Below, piece after piece: positions 1 through 6,142 of a DNA stretch of 6,208 nt. The notes beneath the pieces were generated by a model. It saw only the letters and a list, made by a program, of their open reading frames with translations, was not told where the DNA came from and ran no database searches. Within the stretch, counting starts at the first letter, position 1; every line of letters begins with the position of its first letter. This stretch comes from an uncultured Clostridia bacterium (GTDB taxonomy: Bacteria > Bacillota > Clostridia > Christensenellales > CAG-1252), in assembly GCA_946626795.1 (NCBI GenBank), contig CAMOUZ010000070.1:1-6208 (forward strand), given 5' to 3'. The position numbers were made by a program, and so were the translations under genes.

Positions 1-311
1 AAGTGGAGGATCCTTCGTCTTTCGGCGTGATGCTCCTCAACTCGGCGGGGAAAGTGCGCACTTTTATCGAAAAGCCGAAGGATCCCGTCAGCCATATCGC
101 CTCGACGGGGATCTACGTGATGAAGAGCGAAATTTTAAAAAAGATCCCTTCCGGATTTCAAGACTTCGCAAGGGACATTTTCCCTAAGCTACCCGGGCAG
201 ATCTACGCCAAAGTGATGGACGGATATTGGTCGGATATCGGCACGCTCATCTCTTACTACGAAACCAATCGCCACGTCGCGGAGGCGCTCTTTTCCGCGG
301 CTCGGACGTAG
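1..311 (+). CDS. Sugar-1-phosphate nucleotidyltransferase, C-terminal part (5' end outside window)
   Basis: This is the last ~102 codons of an open frame that enters from the left edge; the first full codon is at 3 and the stop TAG is at 309-311. The residues match the C-terminal half of the NTP_transferase (Rossmann-like) fold that joins a sugar-1-phosphate to an NTP, giving an NDP-sugar and pyrophosphate. Visible family motifs, numbered in the fragment, are VEDPSSFGV (1-9), the sugar-binding EKP (23-25), the STGIYV strand (34-39), the FARDIFPKL segment (55-63) and the YWSDIGT loop (75-81), whose Asp78 is the expected metal ligand. The protein ends about 20 residues after DIGT, so it has no left-handed beta-helix acyltransferase domain of the GlmU/GlgC type and is a single-domain enzyme. 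Mannose-1-phosphate guanylyltransferase or glucose-1-phosphate nucleotidyltransferase are both possible; the nucleotide-specificity loop lies outside the window, so no symbol is given. The family call is firm, the substrate unknown. Confidence 0.88.
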   Translation, partial: VEDPSSFGVMLLNSAGKVRTFIEKPKDPVSHIASTGIYVMKSEILKKIPSGFQDFARDIFPKLPGQIYAKVMDGYWSDIGTLISYYETNRHVAEALFSAART

Positions 312-316
312 AGCGA

Positions 317-374
317 CCGATCTGTCCTTTTAAGGGCGGATCGGCGTCTCTCGACGGGACTTTACATATTTTTT
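317..374 (+). terminator. Probable tandem-hairpin terminator after the nucleotidyltransferase gene
   Basis: Five bases after the stop codon, 317-344 can fold into a 12-bp stem (CCGATCTGTCCT with its partner, two G-U pairs, 4-nt loop). A second, shorter hairpin at 346-360 (GTCTC/GGGAC around a 5-nt loop) is followed directly by the T-rich run TTTACATATTTTTT (361-374). The second hairpin with its T-tract has the rho-independent layout; the stronger first hairpin is too far from the T run to be the terminator alone, but could protect the 3' end. This is inferred from base pairing only. Confidence 0.5.
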
Positions 375-427
375 CGCAAGCGACCTCTCCTTTTTTCGCC
401 TTTCTATGAATCTTTCGGAAAATAAAT

Positions 428-449
428 AATATTTTACAAATAAAATATT
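428..449. promoter_or_regulatory. AT-rich perfect inverted repeat, candidate operator of serC-serA
   Basis: The arms AATATTTTA (428-436) and TAAAATATT (441-449) are exact reverse complements around CAAA. The 22-bp element lies just upstream of the serC -10 box and overlaps where a -35 box would be. That position and symmetry suit a dimeric DNA-binding repressor. The all-A/T arms make a functional RNA hairpin less likely, and it would lie upstream of the predicted transcript start. The binding protein is unknown, and chance in AT-rich DNA is possible. Confidence 0.4.
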
Positions 450-474
450 TTGGCGTTTAGTTGCCTTTTATAAT
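446..474 (+). promoter_or_regulatory. Predicted promoter of serC-serA
   Basis: A perfect TATAAT lies at 469-474. With a 17-bp spacer the -35 hexamer would be TATTTT (446-451), a poor match to TTGACA, and there is no TGn extension of the -10, so an activator or UP-like AT-rich DNA (421-450) may help. Transcription would start near 481, leaving a leader of about 43 nt. That is too short for a T-box or other riboswitch. Confidence 0.5.
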
Positions 475-510
475 AGAATGCGTTACAATAATCGCGAATA
501 AATATACTTC

Positions 511-516
511 AAGGAG
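511..516 (+). promoter_or_regulatory. Ribosome binding site that fixes the serC start
   Basis: AAGGAG lies 7 nt before the ATG at 524. This selects that ATG over the in-frame TTG at 461, which has no ribosome binding site, lies at the -10 box, and would add 21 residues absent from SerC proteins. Confidence 0.85.
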
Positions 517-523
517 TTCTATT

Positions 524-1597
524 ATGAGAGTTTACAATTTTTCCGCAGGTCCATCCATGCTTTTCGAAGACGTACTGAAAGAAGCGCAGAGCTCTTTTCT
601 CGACTATGAAGGCAGCGGAATGAGCGTAACCGAGATGAGCCACCGCGCGAAAGTGTACGACGGCATCCATACAGAATGCCTCGCCCTTTTCACGGAGCTT
701 ATGAAAGTGCCCGAAGACTATCAGGTGCTCTTACTGCAAGGTGGCGCAAGCCAGCAATTCGACGCCATCCCTTTAAACCTTCTTACGAACGGAAAAGCGG
801 ACTACGTAGTCACCGGCAACTTCGCGAATCTCGCTTACAAACAGGCGAAAAAGTACGGCGACATCCGTCTTGCCGCTTCCAGCGAGGATAAGACCTATAC
901 TTATATCCCCAAAGTGACTAAGGACTCTTTCCGCAAAGACGCGAGCTACGTCCACATCACAAGCAATAATACCATATTCGGCACGAGGTGGAAGGAATTC
1001 CCCGAGACCGACGCTCCCCTTGTGGCGGACGTCAGCAGCGAGATCCTCAGCCGTGAGATCGACGTCTCGAAATTCGGCCTTCTTTATGCGGGCGCGCAGA
1101 AGAACATCAGCGCGGCGGGACTCACCGTCGTCATCGTTCGCAAGGATCTCATCGGTCATGAGCTCCCCATCTGCCCCACGATGCTCGCTTACAAGACACA
1201 AGCGGACAAAAACAGCCTTTACAACACCCCGCCGGCATTCAGCATCTATATCGCGATGCTTACCCTTCGTCATCTGAAAAAGATGGGCGGCATCTCTGCG
1301 ATCAATAAGATCAACGAAGAAAAAGCCGCTTTGCTCTATGACTTCATCGACAACAGCACCCTCTTCAAGAACTATGTCAATAAAGAGGATCGTTCCATTA
1401 TGAACGTGCCTTTCGTGACGGGGTCGGAAGAGCTCGACGCGAAATTCGTGAAGGAAGCCGCGGCGAACGGTCTCGTCTCCATCAAGGGACATAGACTCGT
1501 CGGCGGAATGCGCGCTTCCATCTACAACGCGATGCCCGTGGAAGGCGTGAAAAAACTCATCGAATTCATGAAGAAATTCGAGCTTGAAAACAAATAA
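524..1597 (+). CDS. serC: Phosphoserine aminotransferase
   Basis: This 357-residue protein has the usual SerC length (about 360). It is a cytosolic PLP enzyme that converts 3-phosphohydroxypyruvate plus glutamate to O-phosphoserine plus 2-oxoglutarate, the second step of serine synthesis. The family often also acts in pyridoxal phosphate synthesis. Diagnostic segments are: the N-terminal NFSAGPS (5-11); EMSHRAK with His40-Arg41 (37-43); LLLQGGASQQF (69-79), which cradles the cofactor phosphate; SNNTIFGT (147-154); VADVSSEILSR (167-177), whose Asp169 should contact the pyridine nitrogen; YAGAQKNISAAG (188-199) with Lys193 as the Schiff-base lysine; and GHRLVGGMRASIYNAMP (322-338), carrying the substrate-phosphate arginines Arg324 and Arg330. 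All expected active-site residues are present. It is the first gene of a two-gene operon: the TAA stop overlaps the ribosome binding site of serA, whose ATG lies 10 nt further on. The gene and its neighbour have similar composition, with no sign of recent transfer. Confidence 0.97.
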   Translation: MRVYNFSAGPSMLFEDVLKEAQSSFLDYEGSGMSVTEMSHRAKVYDGIHTECLALFTELMKVPEDYQVLLLQGGASQQFDAIPLNLLTNGKADYVVTGNFANLAYKQAKKYGDIRLAASSEDKTYTYIPKVTKDSFRKDASYVHITSNNTIFGTRWKEFPETDAPLVADVSSEILSREIDVSKFGLLYAGAQKNISAAGLTVVIVRKDLIGHELPICPTMLAYKTQADKNSLYNTPPAFSIYIAMLTLRHLKKMGGISAINKINEEKAALLYDFIDNSTLFKNYVNKEDRSIMNVPFVTGSEELDAKFVKEAAANGLVSIKGHRLVGGMRASIYNAMPVEGVKKLIEFMKKFELENK

Positions 1598-1601
1598 GGA
1601 G
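1596..1601 (+). promoter_or_regulatory. serA ribosome binding site overlapping the serC stop
   Basis: AAGGAG shares its first two bases with the TAA stop of serC and lies 6 nt before ATG 1608. It selects ATG 1608 rather than ATG 1584, which lies inside serC without a usable site. The overlap suggests translational coupling of the two serine enzymes. Confidence 0.8.
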
Positions 1602-1607
1602 ACAGCT

Positions 1608-2756
1608 ATGTACGAGATCAAGAAACTCAATTCGATCAGCAATTTGATCTATGAGAATTTGGACAAAACGAATTATAACGTGACGGACGACGCGACGGAT
1701 CCCGTCGGCATCCTCGTCAGAAGCGCGGCGATGCACGACTATGAGATCAATCCTTCTCTCCTCGCGGTGGCTCGCGCGGGCGCAGGCGTAAACAATATTC
1801 CTCTCCCCAAGATGACGGACGCGGGCGTCGTGGTTTTCAACACCCCGGGCGCGAATGCGAACGCCGTTAAAGAGTTGGTCATCGCCGCGCTCCTCCTCTC
1901 CTGCCGTGACATCCTCGGCGGCGTGGCTTTCAGCGGATCGCTCAAAGGCAAAGAAGACGCCGCAAAGCAAGTGGAAAGCGGAAAGAAAGCCTTCGTCGGT
2001 CCCGAGATCTTCGGCAAAACGCTCGGCATCATCGGACTCGGCGCGATCGGCGCGCTCGTCGCAAAAGCTGCGATCGCCCTCGGGATGAAGGTGGTCGGAT
2101 ACGATCCTTTCTTCACCGAAGAAAAAGCAAAGAGCATCCACGAAGAGATCGTCTTCACGACCGCTCTCGACGACATCTATGCCGCAAGCGACTTTATCAC
2201 GATCCACGTCCCCTGCAATGACTCGACTCGCGGCATGATAAGCGCGGAAAGCATCGCAAAGATGAAAGACGGCGTGCGCATCATCAACTGTGCGCGTGCA
2301 GAGCTCGTGAATAACGACGACATCCTCGCCGCCCTCGCAAGCGGAAAAGCGGCGAAATACGTGACGGACTTCCCCGTGCCGCAAGTCATCGGCGTTTCCG
2401 ACAAGATCATCACCATCCCGCACCTCGGCGCGTCCACACCCGAAGCGGAAGATAACTGCGCGGTGATGGCTTCTGCCGAGCTCAAAGACTTCCTTGAAAA
2501 CGGCAATATCAAGAACAGCGTGAACTGCCCTGCTCTCTCCCTTGCGAAAATCGGCAACGCGCGCGTGACTGTTCTCACCAAGGAAGTGGACGCGGAAGCC
2601 TCCGTGAAAGAATCGCTCGCCGCTTTCGGCGTCAAATCCATCGCTTCGAAAACGCGCGGCGAAGTGACTTATATCATCGCGGATCTCGAAAAAGCACCCT
2701 CGGACAACGCTTTGAATGCTATTGCGGGAAAAGCGCTGAGAGTCAGAGTGATTTAA
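1608..2756 (+). CDS. serA: D-3-phosphoglycerate dehydrogenase (short form, ACT-like tail)
   Basis: This 382-residue member of the D-isomer-specific 2-hydroxyacid dehydrogenase family should oxidise 3-phosphoglycerate to 3-phosphohydroxypyruvate with NAD+, the substrate that SerC then uses. The N-terminal substrate domain has RAGAGVNNI (56-64) and FNTPGANANAVKEL (77-90). The Rossmann domain follows with GLGAIG (143-148), and Asp166 in GYDPF is expected to favour NAD over NADP. Of the catalytic triad, Arg230 (INCAR) and His272 (IPHLGAST) are present. The position 29 residues after the Arg, where E. coli SerA has Glu269, is Gln259 in DFPVPQV. Residues ~316-382 resemble a C-terminal ACT domain (RVTVL at 319-323; a late strand GEVTYIIADL at 351-360) but lack the usual serine-contact residues. 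The YVTDFP segment places it with the short SerA type common in Clostridia and Bacteroidetes. Pairing with serC makes the pathway assignment strong; full activity is less certain because of Gln259. Confidence 0.93.
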   Translation: MYEIKKLNSISNLIYENLDKTNYNVTDDATDPVGILVRSAAMHDYEINPSLLAVARAGAGVNNIPLPKMTDAGVVVFNTPGANANAVKELVIAALLLSCRDILGGVAFSGSLKGKEDAAKQVESGKKAFVGPEIFGKTLGIIGLGAIGALVAKAAIALGMKVVGYDPFFTEEKAKSIHEEIVFTTALDDIYAASDFITIHVPCNDSTRGMISAESIAKMKDGVRIINCARAELVNNDDILAALASGKAAKYVTDFPVPQVIGVSDKIITIPHLGASTPEAEDNCAVMASAELKDFLENGNIKNSVNCPALSLAKIGNARVTVLTKEVDAEASVKESLAAFGVKSIASKTRGEVTYIIADLEKAPSDNALNAIAGKALRVRVI

Positions 2757-2788
2757 GCCTTCCCCATCCACGATACAATCCTGATCAC

Positions 2789-2820
2789 AAAAAAACGCGG
2801 CAATCACGCCGCGTTTTTTC
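2789..2820. terminator. Bidirectional rho-independent terminator between convergent genes
   Basis: CGCGGC (2796-2801) pairs with GCCGCG (2808-2813) around a 6-nt loop. The stem is flanked by seven A (2789-2795) on one side and six T (2814-2819) on the other. It therefore gives a GC stem followed by a U run in both directions. It lies 32 nt past the serA stop and 14 nt past the stop of the convergent regulator gene, and should end both transcripts. Confidence 0.93.
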
Positions 2821-2834
2821 TTGCTTCTTTCGTT

Positions 2835-3587
2835 TCACGCTTTGGGACGACTCTCTTTCCCGTCCAACGCGTCCTCTATCGCCTCATAATCGCGCGAGCG
2901 CGTGACACGGTCGATCTTCTCCGCCACGATATAAAAGATCGGAATCGTGATGAACATGATCCACGTAGGATGCCACACCCCGAAAATCATCCCGATCGCG
3001 CAATAAATCGCCACAATAAAAGACGGATATCCGAATCCTGCGATCCTTTTATAGAAAACAAATTCCACCACGGAAGAAGCGACGGGGATCAAGAGGAAAA
3101 GCGGCCAAGCACATACCCAACCTCTTGCGCCGAGGCAGAAGCCGAGCGTCAAATACGCGATGGTCACCGCAAGGGAGAAAACGCCCGTAATCAACGCGTT
3201 TATTCTCTTTTCTTTAAACCCTTTTCTTTTTAATTCCGCGCGATCGTAGGTCTTCTTTTCTCCGTCTTCGTTTTTGACGGACACTTCGTCGTCATGGACC
3301 TCGACGGTCATGCCGTCGTCTTGCCAAATAAAATCCGCTTGCTTTTCCGTCGGCTCCGGCGCAGGCTCCTCTTTCGGGGGAAGCTCATTGCCCGTCACAA
3401 GCTCATCCAGCGTAATATGATAAAGACGCGCGAGTTCGATCAAATTATCGGTATCGGGCGAACTCTCGCAACGCTCCCACTTGGATACCGCTTGTCTCGA
3501 AACGCCGATCAGATCCGCCAGCTCCTCTTGCGAATATCCCGCATTCTTCCGAAGCGATACCAATCGATCCGCTGTTCTTTGTTCCAT
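2835..3587 (-). CDS. XRE-family HTH regulator with four C-terminal membrane helices
   Basis: This 250-residue protein begins with a lambda-repressor-like HTH (about 7-63: LVSLRKNAGYSQEELADLIG, then the recognition helix SRQAVSKWE at 30-38, ending in ITLDELV). A Pro/Glu-rich linker follows (67-83). Next is a charged, probably beta-rich stretch (about 86-125) containing DGMTVEVHDDEVSVK. Four hydrophobic segments come last, near 131-152, 157-179, 187-204 and 208-225, with a charged cytoplasmic tail. An even helix number puts both ends in the cytoplasm, so the HTH would be tethered to the membrane. Proteins of this layout are common in Firmicutes, usually without known targets; I cannot name its signal or genes. 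AAAGGAGG (3595-3602 on the complement) lies 7 nt upstream of the ATG, so the start is secure. It has its own promoter and is separated from the upstream ppx gene by a terminator. Confidence 0.88.
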   Translation of the reverse strand: MEQRTADRLVSLRKNAGYSQEELADLIGVSRQAVSKWERCESSPDTDNLIELARLYHITLDELVTGNELPPKEEPAPEPTEKQADFIWQDDGMTVEVHDDEVSVKNEDGEKKTYDRAELKRKGFKEKRINALITGVFSLAVTIAYLTLGFCLGARGWVCAWPLFLLIPVASSVVEFVFYKRIAGFGYPSFIVAIYCAIGMIFGVWHPTWIMFITIPIFYIVAEKIDRVTRSRDYEAIEDALDGKESRPKA

Positions 3588-3619
3588 TTCCTCGCCTCCT
3601 TTGATGTTTTTCTACGATC

Positions 3620-3648
3620 ATTATACCATTTCGGCGAAAATCATCCAC
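3620..3648 (-). promoter_or_regulatory. Extended -10 promoter of the HTH regulator gene
   Basis: On the minus strand TATAAT (3625-3620) is preceded directly by TGG, giving an extended -10 of the form TGnTATAAT. A weak -35 GTGGAT (3648-3643) sits 17 bp upstream. The start would be near 3613, about 26 nt before the ATG, leaving just room for the ribosome binding site. The spacer holds a perfect palindrome, TTTCGGCGAAA (3629-3639), that could be an operator. Confidence 0.65.
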
Positions 3649-3690
3649 CGCTTTCGATTTGCTTTTCCGCAACTATCGGTTGCATTTATG

Positions 3691-3719
3691 AAAAATGCAC
3701 GATTTTTCGGATCGTGCAT
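3691..3719 (-). terminator. Rho-independent terminator downstream of ppx
   Basis: In the minus-strand transcript ATGCACGAT (3719-3711) pairs exactly with ATCGTGCAT (3703-3695) around a 7-nt loop. The stem runs into five U (3695-3691). It lies 27 nt past the ppx stop, upstream of the next gene's own promoter, so it should separate the rnf-ppx unit from the regulator gene. Confidence 0.85.
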
Positions 3720-3746
3720 CCTTCTTTTCTCTTCTTTTTCAGACGA

Positions 3747-5267
3747 TCAAAGTATTTCGAGGTTTTTCCCGTACGCCGCTTTGAACTCCGTCTTGCAATT
3801 CAAGGCGTCGCTGATCTCCAAAGAGCAGTCGGAATGTCCTTCCGTGATCGTCTTCATAATGACGCTGTCGCCGAGCACGTCGCAGGTGATCCCCGTGATG
3901 ATTCCGCTCATACTGCGATCAAAGCTCTCCGCGATCTTCAAGACGAGTCCGAGCTTTCTGATCGCGATTACATCCTCTTCCGTGAGAAGGCTGTGATACC
4001 GCGCCATTTCTTCCATCATCGGGATACCGTCCTTATGCGCCGAAGCGACGAAAGCCGCCATCACGATCTCTCGATGGGAGAGTCCGTAAATCTTGCTATT
4101 CAGGATGATATAAGCGGAATGCTTATGGTGATCATAAAACTTGATCGTGGAACCCGCGTCATGAAGCATCGCCGCCGCGCGGAGCACGCGTACATACATA
4201 CGCGGAAGCTTATGTAAGACTTTGAGTTGCTTAAAGACCTGCATCGAGAGATCCACGATATGACGCACATGGTCTTCATTCATATTGAACTGCTTGACAA
4301 GGGTATTCAAGCTATAACCGAGCACGTCGGAGATGGGCTTCTCGGAGACGGTGGGCACGGCGTACTTGAAGATGGCGCCCTCACGCATACCCGAGCCGGA
4401 AATCACGATATTTTTAAACCCGCAAGTATCCAAGATCGGATTTATACAAGCAAGCGCGCTGGGGAAGATATCCGCGCGGAAGGTGGAAAGCCCCTTGATC
4501 TTCATCGTCTTGTCGAGAGGCAAGGTCTTGATCGTATCGAAAATGGTCTTGAACTCACCTGTATCGATGGTATAACCATGCGCTACGTTTAAAGGGTATT
4601 TCTTCAATCTGCGGCTGATCTTGCCGAGGTTTCGGAAAGAGCCGCCGACGCCGATAAGCTGAGTATCGGGATCGACGTCTTTCAACCATTCGTACTGCTC
4701 CAAATGCGAGCGCACGTACGCCTCGATCTTCTCCGCTCTTTCTTCGGGCAAGAGGTCTTGATCTTTATATAGATCGGTCAACGTGACCGCGCCGAAAGGA
4801 AGCGCCGCCTGTTCGAGAATGGTCTTGCGGTTATAATACACGATCTTGGTGCTGCCGCCGCCGATATCCACGATGAGTCCCTTCGGGATATCCATCGAAT
4901 TGATGACGCCGGTATAGATGAACTGCCCTTCCTCCGCCGCGCTCAAAACGCGGAGCTTGATCCCGCAGGTAACGGAGACTTCTTCCAAAAAACTCTTTTG
5001 GTTCTTTGCCCTGCGAACAGCCGCAGTGGCGTAAGCGAAGATCTTCTCCACGCCGTTCGAATCGCAGAAACGTCTGAACATCTGCAAGGTTTTCTTGGTC
5101 TGTTCTATCCTTGCCGGACGGAGAAATCCGTCGATCTCCATATCCTGTCCGAGCCTCACATATTCTTTTAACTCATCAAAGACTACGAAATACCCGCCTT
5201 CAAGGATATTCACCAGCACAAGGCGCGCCGTATTCGAGCCTAAATCAATGATCGCTATTTTTTCCAT
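3747..5267 (-). CDS. Ppx/GppA-family exopolyphosphatase or pppGpp phosphohydrolase
   Basis: This 506-residue protein, a full-length size for the family, has the ASKHA-type ATPase fold of Ppx/GppA enzymes. These remove terminal phosphate from polyphosphate or convert pppGpp to ppGpp in the cytosol. The first phosphate loop is IDLGSNTARL (7-16). Next come YATAAVRRAKN (79-89), the acidic pair Glu112-Glu113 in LSAAEEGQF, one of which (likely Glu113) is the catalytic Glu, and the second loop VDIGGGSTK (133-141). SGSGMREGAIF (290-300) closes the catalytic part. The C-terminal region (about 315-506) is HD-like, with AAAMLHDAG (364-372), DHHKHSAYIILNS (379-391) and the ALNCKTEF end. Sequence alone does not separate Ppx from GppA activity, so no symbol is given. 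AGGAGG lies 12 nt before the ATG, a slightly long spacing, but no other in-frame start exists and the family begins close to this Met. It lies 56 nt after rnfB with no terminator visible between them. Confidence 0.93.
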   Translation of the reverse strand: MEKIAIIDLGSNTARLVLVNILEGGYFVVFDELKEYVRLGQDMEIDGFLRPARIEQTKKTLQMFRRFCDSNGVEKIFAYATAAVRRAKNQKSFLEEVSVTCGIKLRVLSAAEEGQFIYTGVINSMDIPKGLIVDIGGGSTKIVYYNRKTILEQAALPFGAVTLTDLYKDQDLLPEERAEKIEAYVRSHLEQYEWLKDVDPDTQLIGVGGSFRNLGKISRRLKKYPLNVAHGYTIDTGEFKTIFDTIKTLPLDKTMKIKGLSTFRADIFPSALACINPILDTCGFKNIVISGSGMREGAIFKYAVPTVSEKPISDVLGYSLNTLVKQFNMNEDHVRHIVDLSMQVFKQLKVLHKLPRMYVRVLRAAAMLHDAGSTIKFYDHHKHSAYIILNSKIYGLSHREIVMAAFVASAHKDGIPMMEEMARYHSLLTEEDVIAIRKLGLVLKIAESFDRSMSGIITGITCDVLGDSVIMKTITEGHSDCSLEISDALNCKTEFKAAYGKNLEIL

Positions 5268-5279
5268 CGTCTTAACTAT

Positions 5280-5285
5280 CCTCCT
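5280..5285 (-). promoter_or_regulatory. Ribosome binding site of the Ppx/GppA gene, long spacing
   Basis: AGGAGG (5285-5280 on the minus strand) is a full consensus site but sits 12 nt from the ATG, longer than the 6-7 nt used by serC, serA, rnfB and the HTH gene here. No ATG, GTG or TTG lies in frame between the site and ATG 5267, so the start stands; initiation may be less efficient. Confidence 0.65.
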
Positions 5286-5323
5286 GTTGTTCTCTTTGTT
5301 TTGCCACGTTAAAAACTTTTACT

Positions 5324-6130
5324 TTACCTTTTTTTCATACATTTCTTGGGGCACTTATCGGCACATAAGCCACACCCCACGCATTTTCCGTAATCGATGA
5401 CGGGGAGATTGTCCACCATCGTGATCGCCTGTTCGGGACAACTGCGCGCGCACATACCGCATCCGATACACCCGTTCTTACAATAAGAGCGAACTTCCTT
5501 GCCTGCGGCTGGATTCGAGCAAGCGACATACACTTTCGCCCGCGTCGGGATCTTCTTGATGAGCCCTTTCGGGCAGGACTTCGCGCATTTCCCGCAAAGA
5601 GTGCAACGATCGTCATTCACGGTGGCGTAACCAAGCTCGCAGACATTGCAAGCGTGGTGGTCGCAATGCTTGGCGCAAGTGCCCGCGCCCATGCAACCCA
5701 CGGGACAAGTCTTGCGTCCGCCCGCAAGGAGCTCCATCGAAGCGCAATCGCCGTACCCGTGATAATCATACTTATCCGCGCAGGCATTGCCTCCGTTACA
5801 GCAAACGACGAAGGACATCTCCTCCCCTTCATTCACCGTGCCGAGGATCTCCGCGATCTTGTCTTTATTCGCTTTGCTCGTCGCATTGCACATCGAAAGA
5901 TCCGCTTTCCCATTTGCGAGAGCCTCCGCAAAGGCACTACATCCCGCAAAGCCGCATCCGCCGCAGTTCGCGCCGGAGAGCAGGCTCTCCACCTGAACAA
6001 CCTTTTCATCGCGCTTTACTTCGAGCTTCCGTCCGAGAAAAGCGAGAATCACTGCGAAAACGGCAGCCACGACGACAAGGACGGCGGCAGGAACGAGGAT
6101 CGCCACATATAACTTTGCCATCAACAACAT
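5324..6130 (-). CDS. rnfB: Rnf electron transport complex subunit B (polyferredoxin)
   Basis: This 268-residue protein is the membrane-anchored cytoplasmic iron-sulfur subunit of the Rnf complex, which couples electron flow from reduced ferredoxin to NAD+ with Na+ or H+ pumping. One N-terminal membrane helix (about 7-32) is followed by NCGGCGFAGC with a distal Cys (Cys56, 59, 64, 81), the RnfB hallmark cluster. A CNG motif (111-113) leads into a middle Cys region (117, 129, 142, 146, 152, 156). Ferredoxin-type motifs follow: Cys176/179/182/186, Cys221/224/227/231 (Cys217 nearby) and Cys250/253/256/260. Motif order and spacing match clostridial RnfB. One odd region is CAKHCDHHACNVC (152-164): the usual Cys-Pro is Cys-Asp and Cys161 and Cys164 appear additional. 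ATG 6130 is preferred because TAGGAGG lies 6 nt upstream; a second Met at residue 4 is 15 nt away. It follows rnfA by 10 nt, and B as last gene agrees with the clostridial order CDGEAB. Confidence 0.95.
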   Translation of the reverse strand: MLLMAKLYVAILVPAAVLVVVAAVFAVILAFLGRKLEVKRDEKVVQVESLLSGANCGGCGFAGCSAFAEALANGKADLSMCNATSKANKDKIAEILGTVNEGEEMSFVVCCNGGNACADKYDYHGYGDCASMELLAGGRKTCPVGCMGAGTCAKHCDHHACNVCELGYATVNDDRCTLCGKCAKSCPKGLIKKIPTRAKVYVACSNPAAGKEVRSYCKNGCIGCGMCARSCPEQAITMVDNLPVIDYGKCVGCGLCADKCPKKCMKKR

Positions 6131-6136
6131 ATCCTA

Positions 6137-6142
6137 CCTCCT
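6137..6142 (-). promoter_or_regulatory. rnfB ribosome binding site overlapping the rnfA stop
   Basis: AGGAGG would read from the complement of 6142-6137 and shares bases with the TAG stop of rnfA (6143-6141). It lies 6 nt before ATG 6130, which decides between the two nearby Met codons and suggests coupled translation of rnfA and rnfB. Confidence 0.7.

Noticed and set aside
461..523. Upstream TTG start giving SerC 21 extra residues
   Set aside because: The TTG lies just ahead of the -10 box and has no ribosome binding site; ATG 524 has AAGGAG at ideal spacing and begins where the family does.
481..523. Serine T-box or other riboswitch in the serC leader
   Set aside because: The predicted leader is only about 43 nt, and no T-box consensus or stable leader hairpin was seen between 312 and 523.
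773..1642. 289-codon open frame on the minus strand opposite serC
   Set aside because: It lies almost wholly opposite conserved SerC codons, has no family motif, and its composition is that of a shadow frame.
1566..2807. 413-codon open frame on the minus strand opposite serA
   Set aside because: It is antisense to a clear serA. The product is rich in Arg, His, Asp and Glu with no recognisable motif, and it would run through the terminator. It is a by-product of codon use in serA.
3294..4217. 307-codon plus-strand open frame spanning the HTH gene start and the ppx 3' end
   Set aside because: It crosses two well-supported minus-strand genes, a terminator and a promoter; the product is Arg-rich and low in recognisable structure.
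5268..5323. Terminator or promoter between rnfB and ppx
   Set aside because: Only short A/T pairings are present, without a GC stem followed by a U run, and no paired -35/-10 elements stand out.
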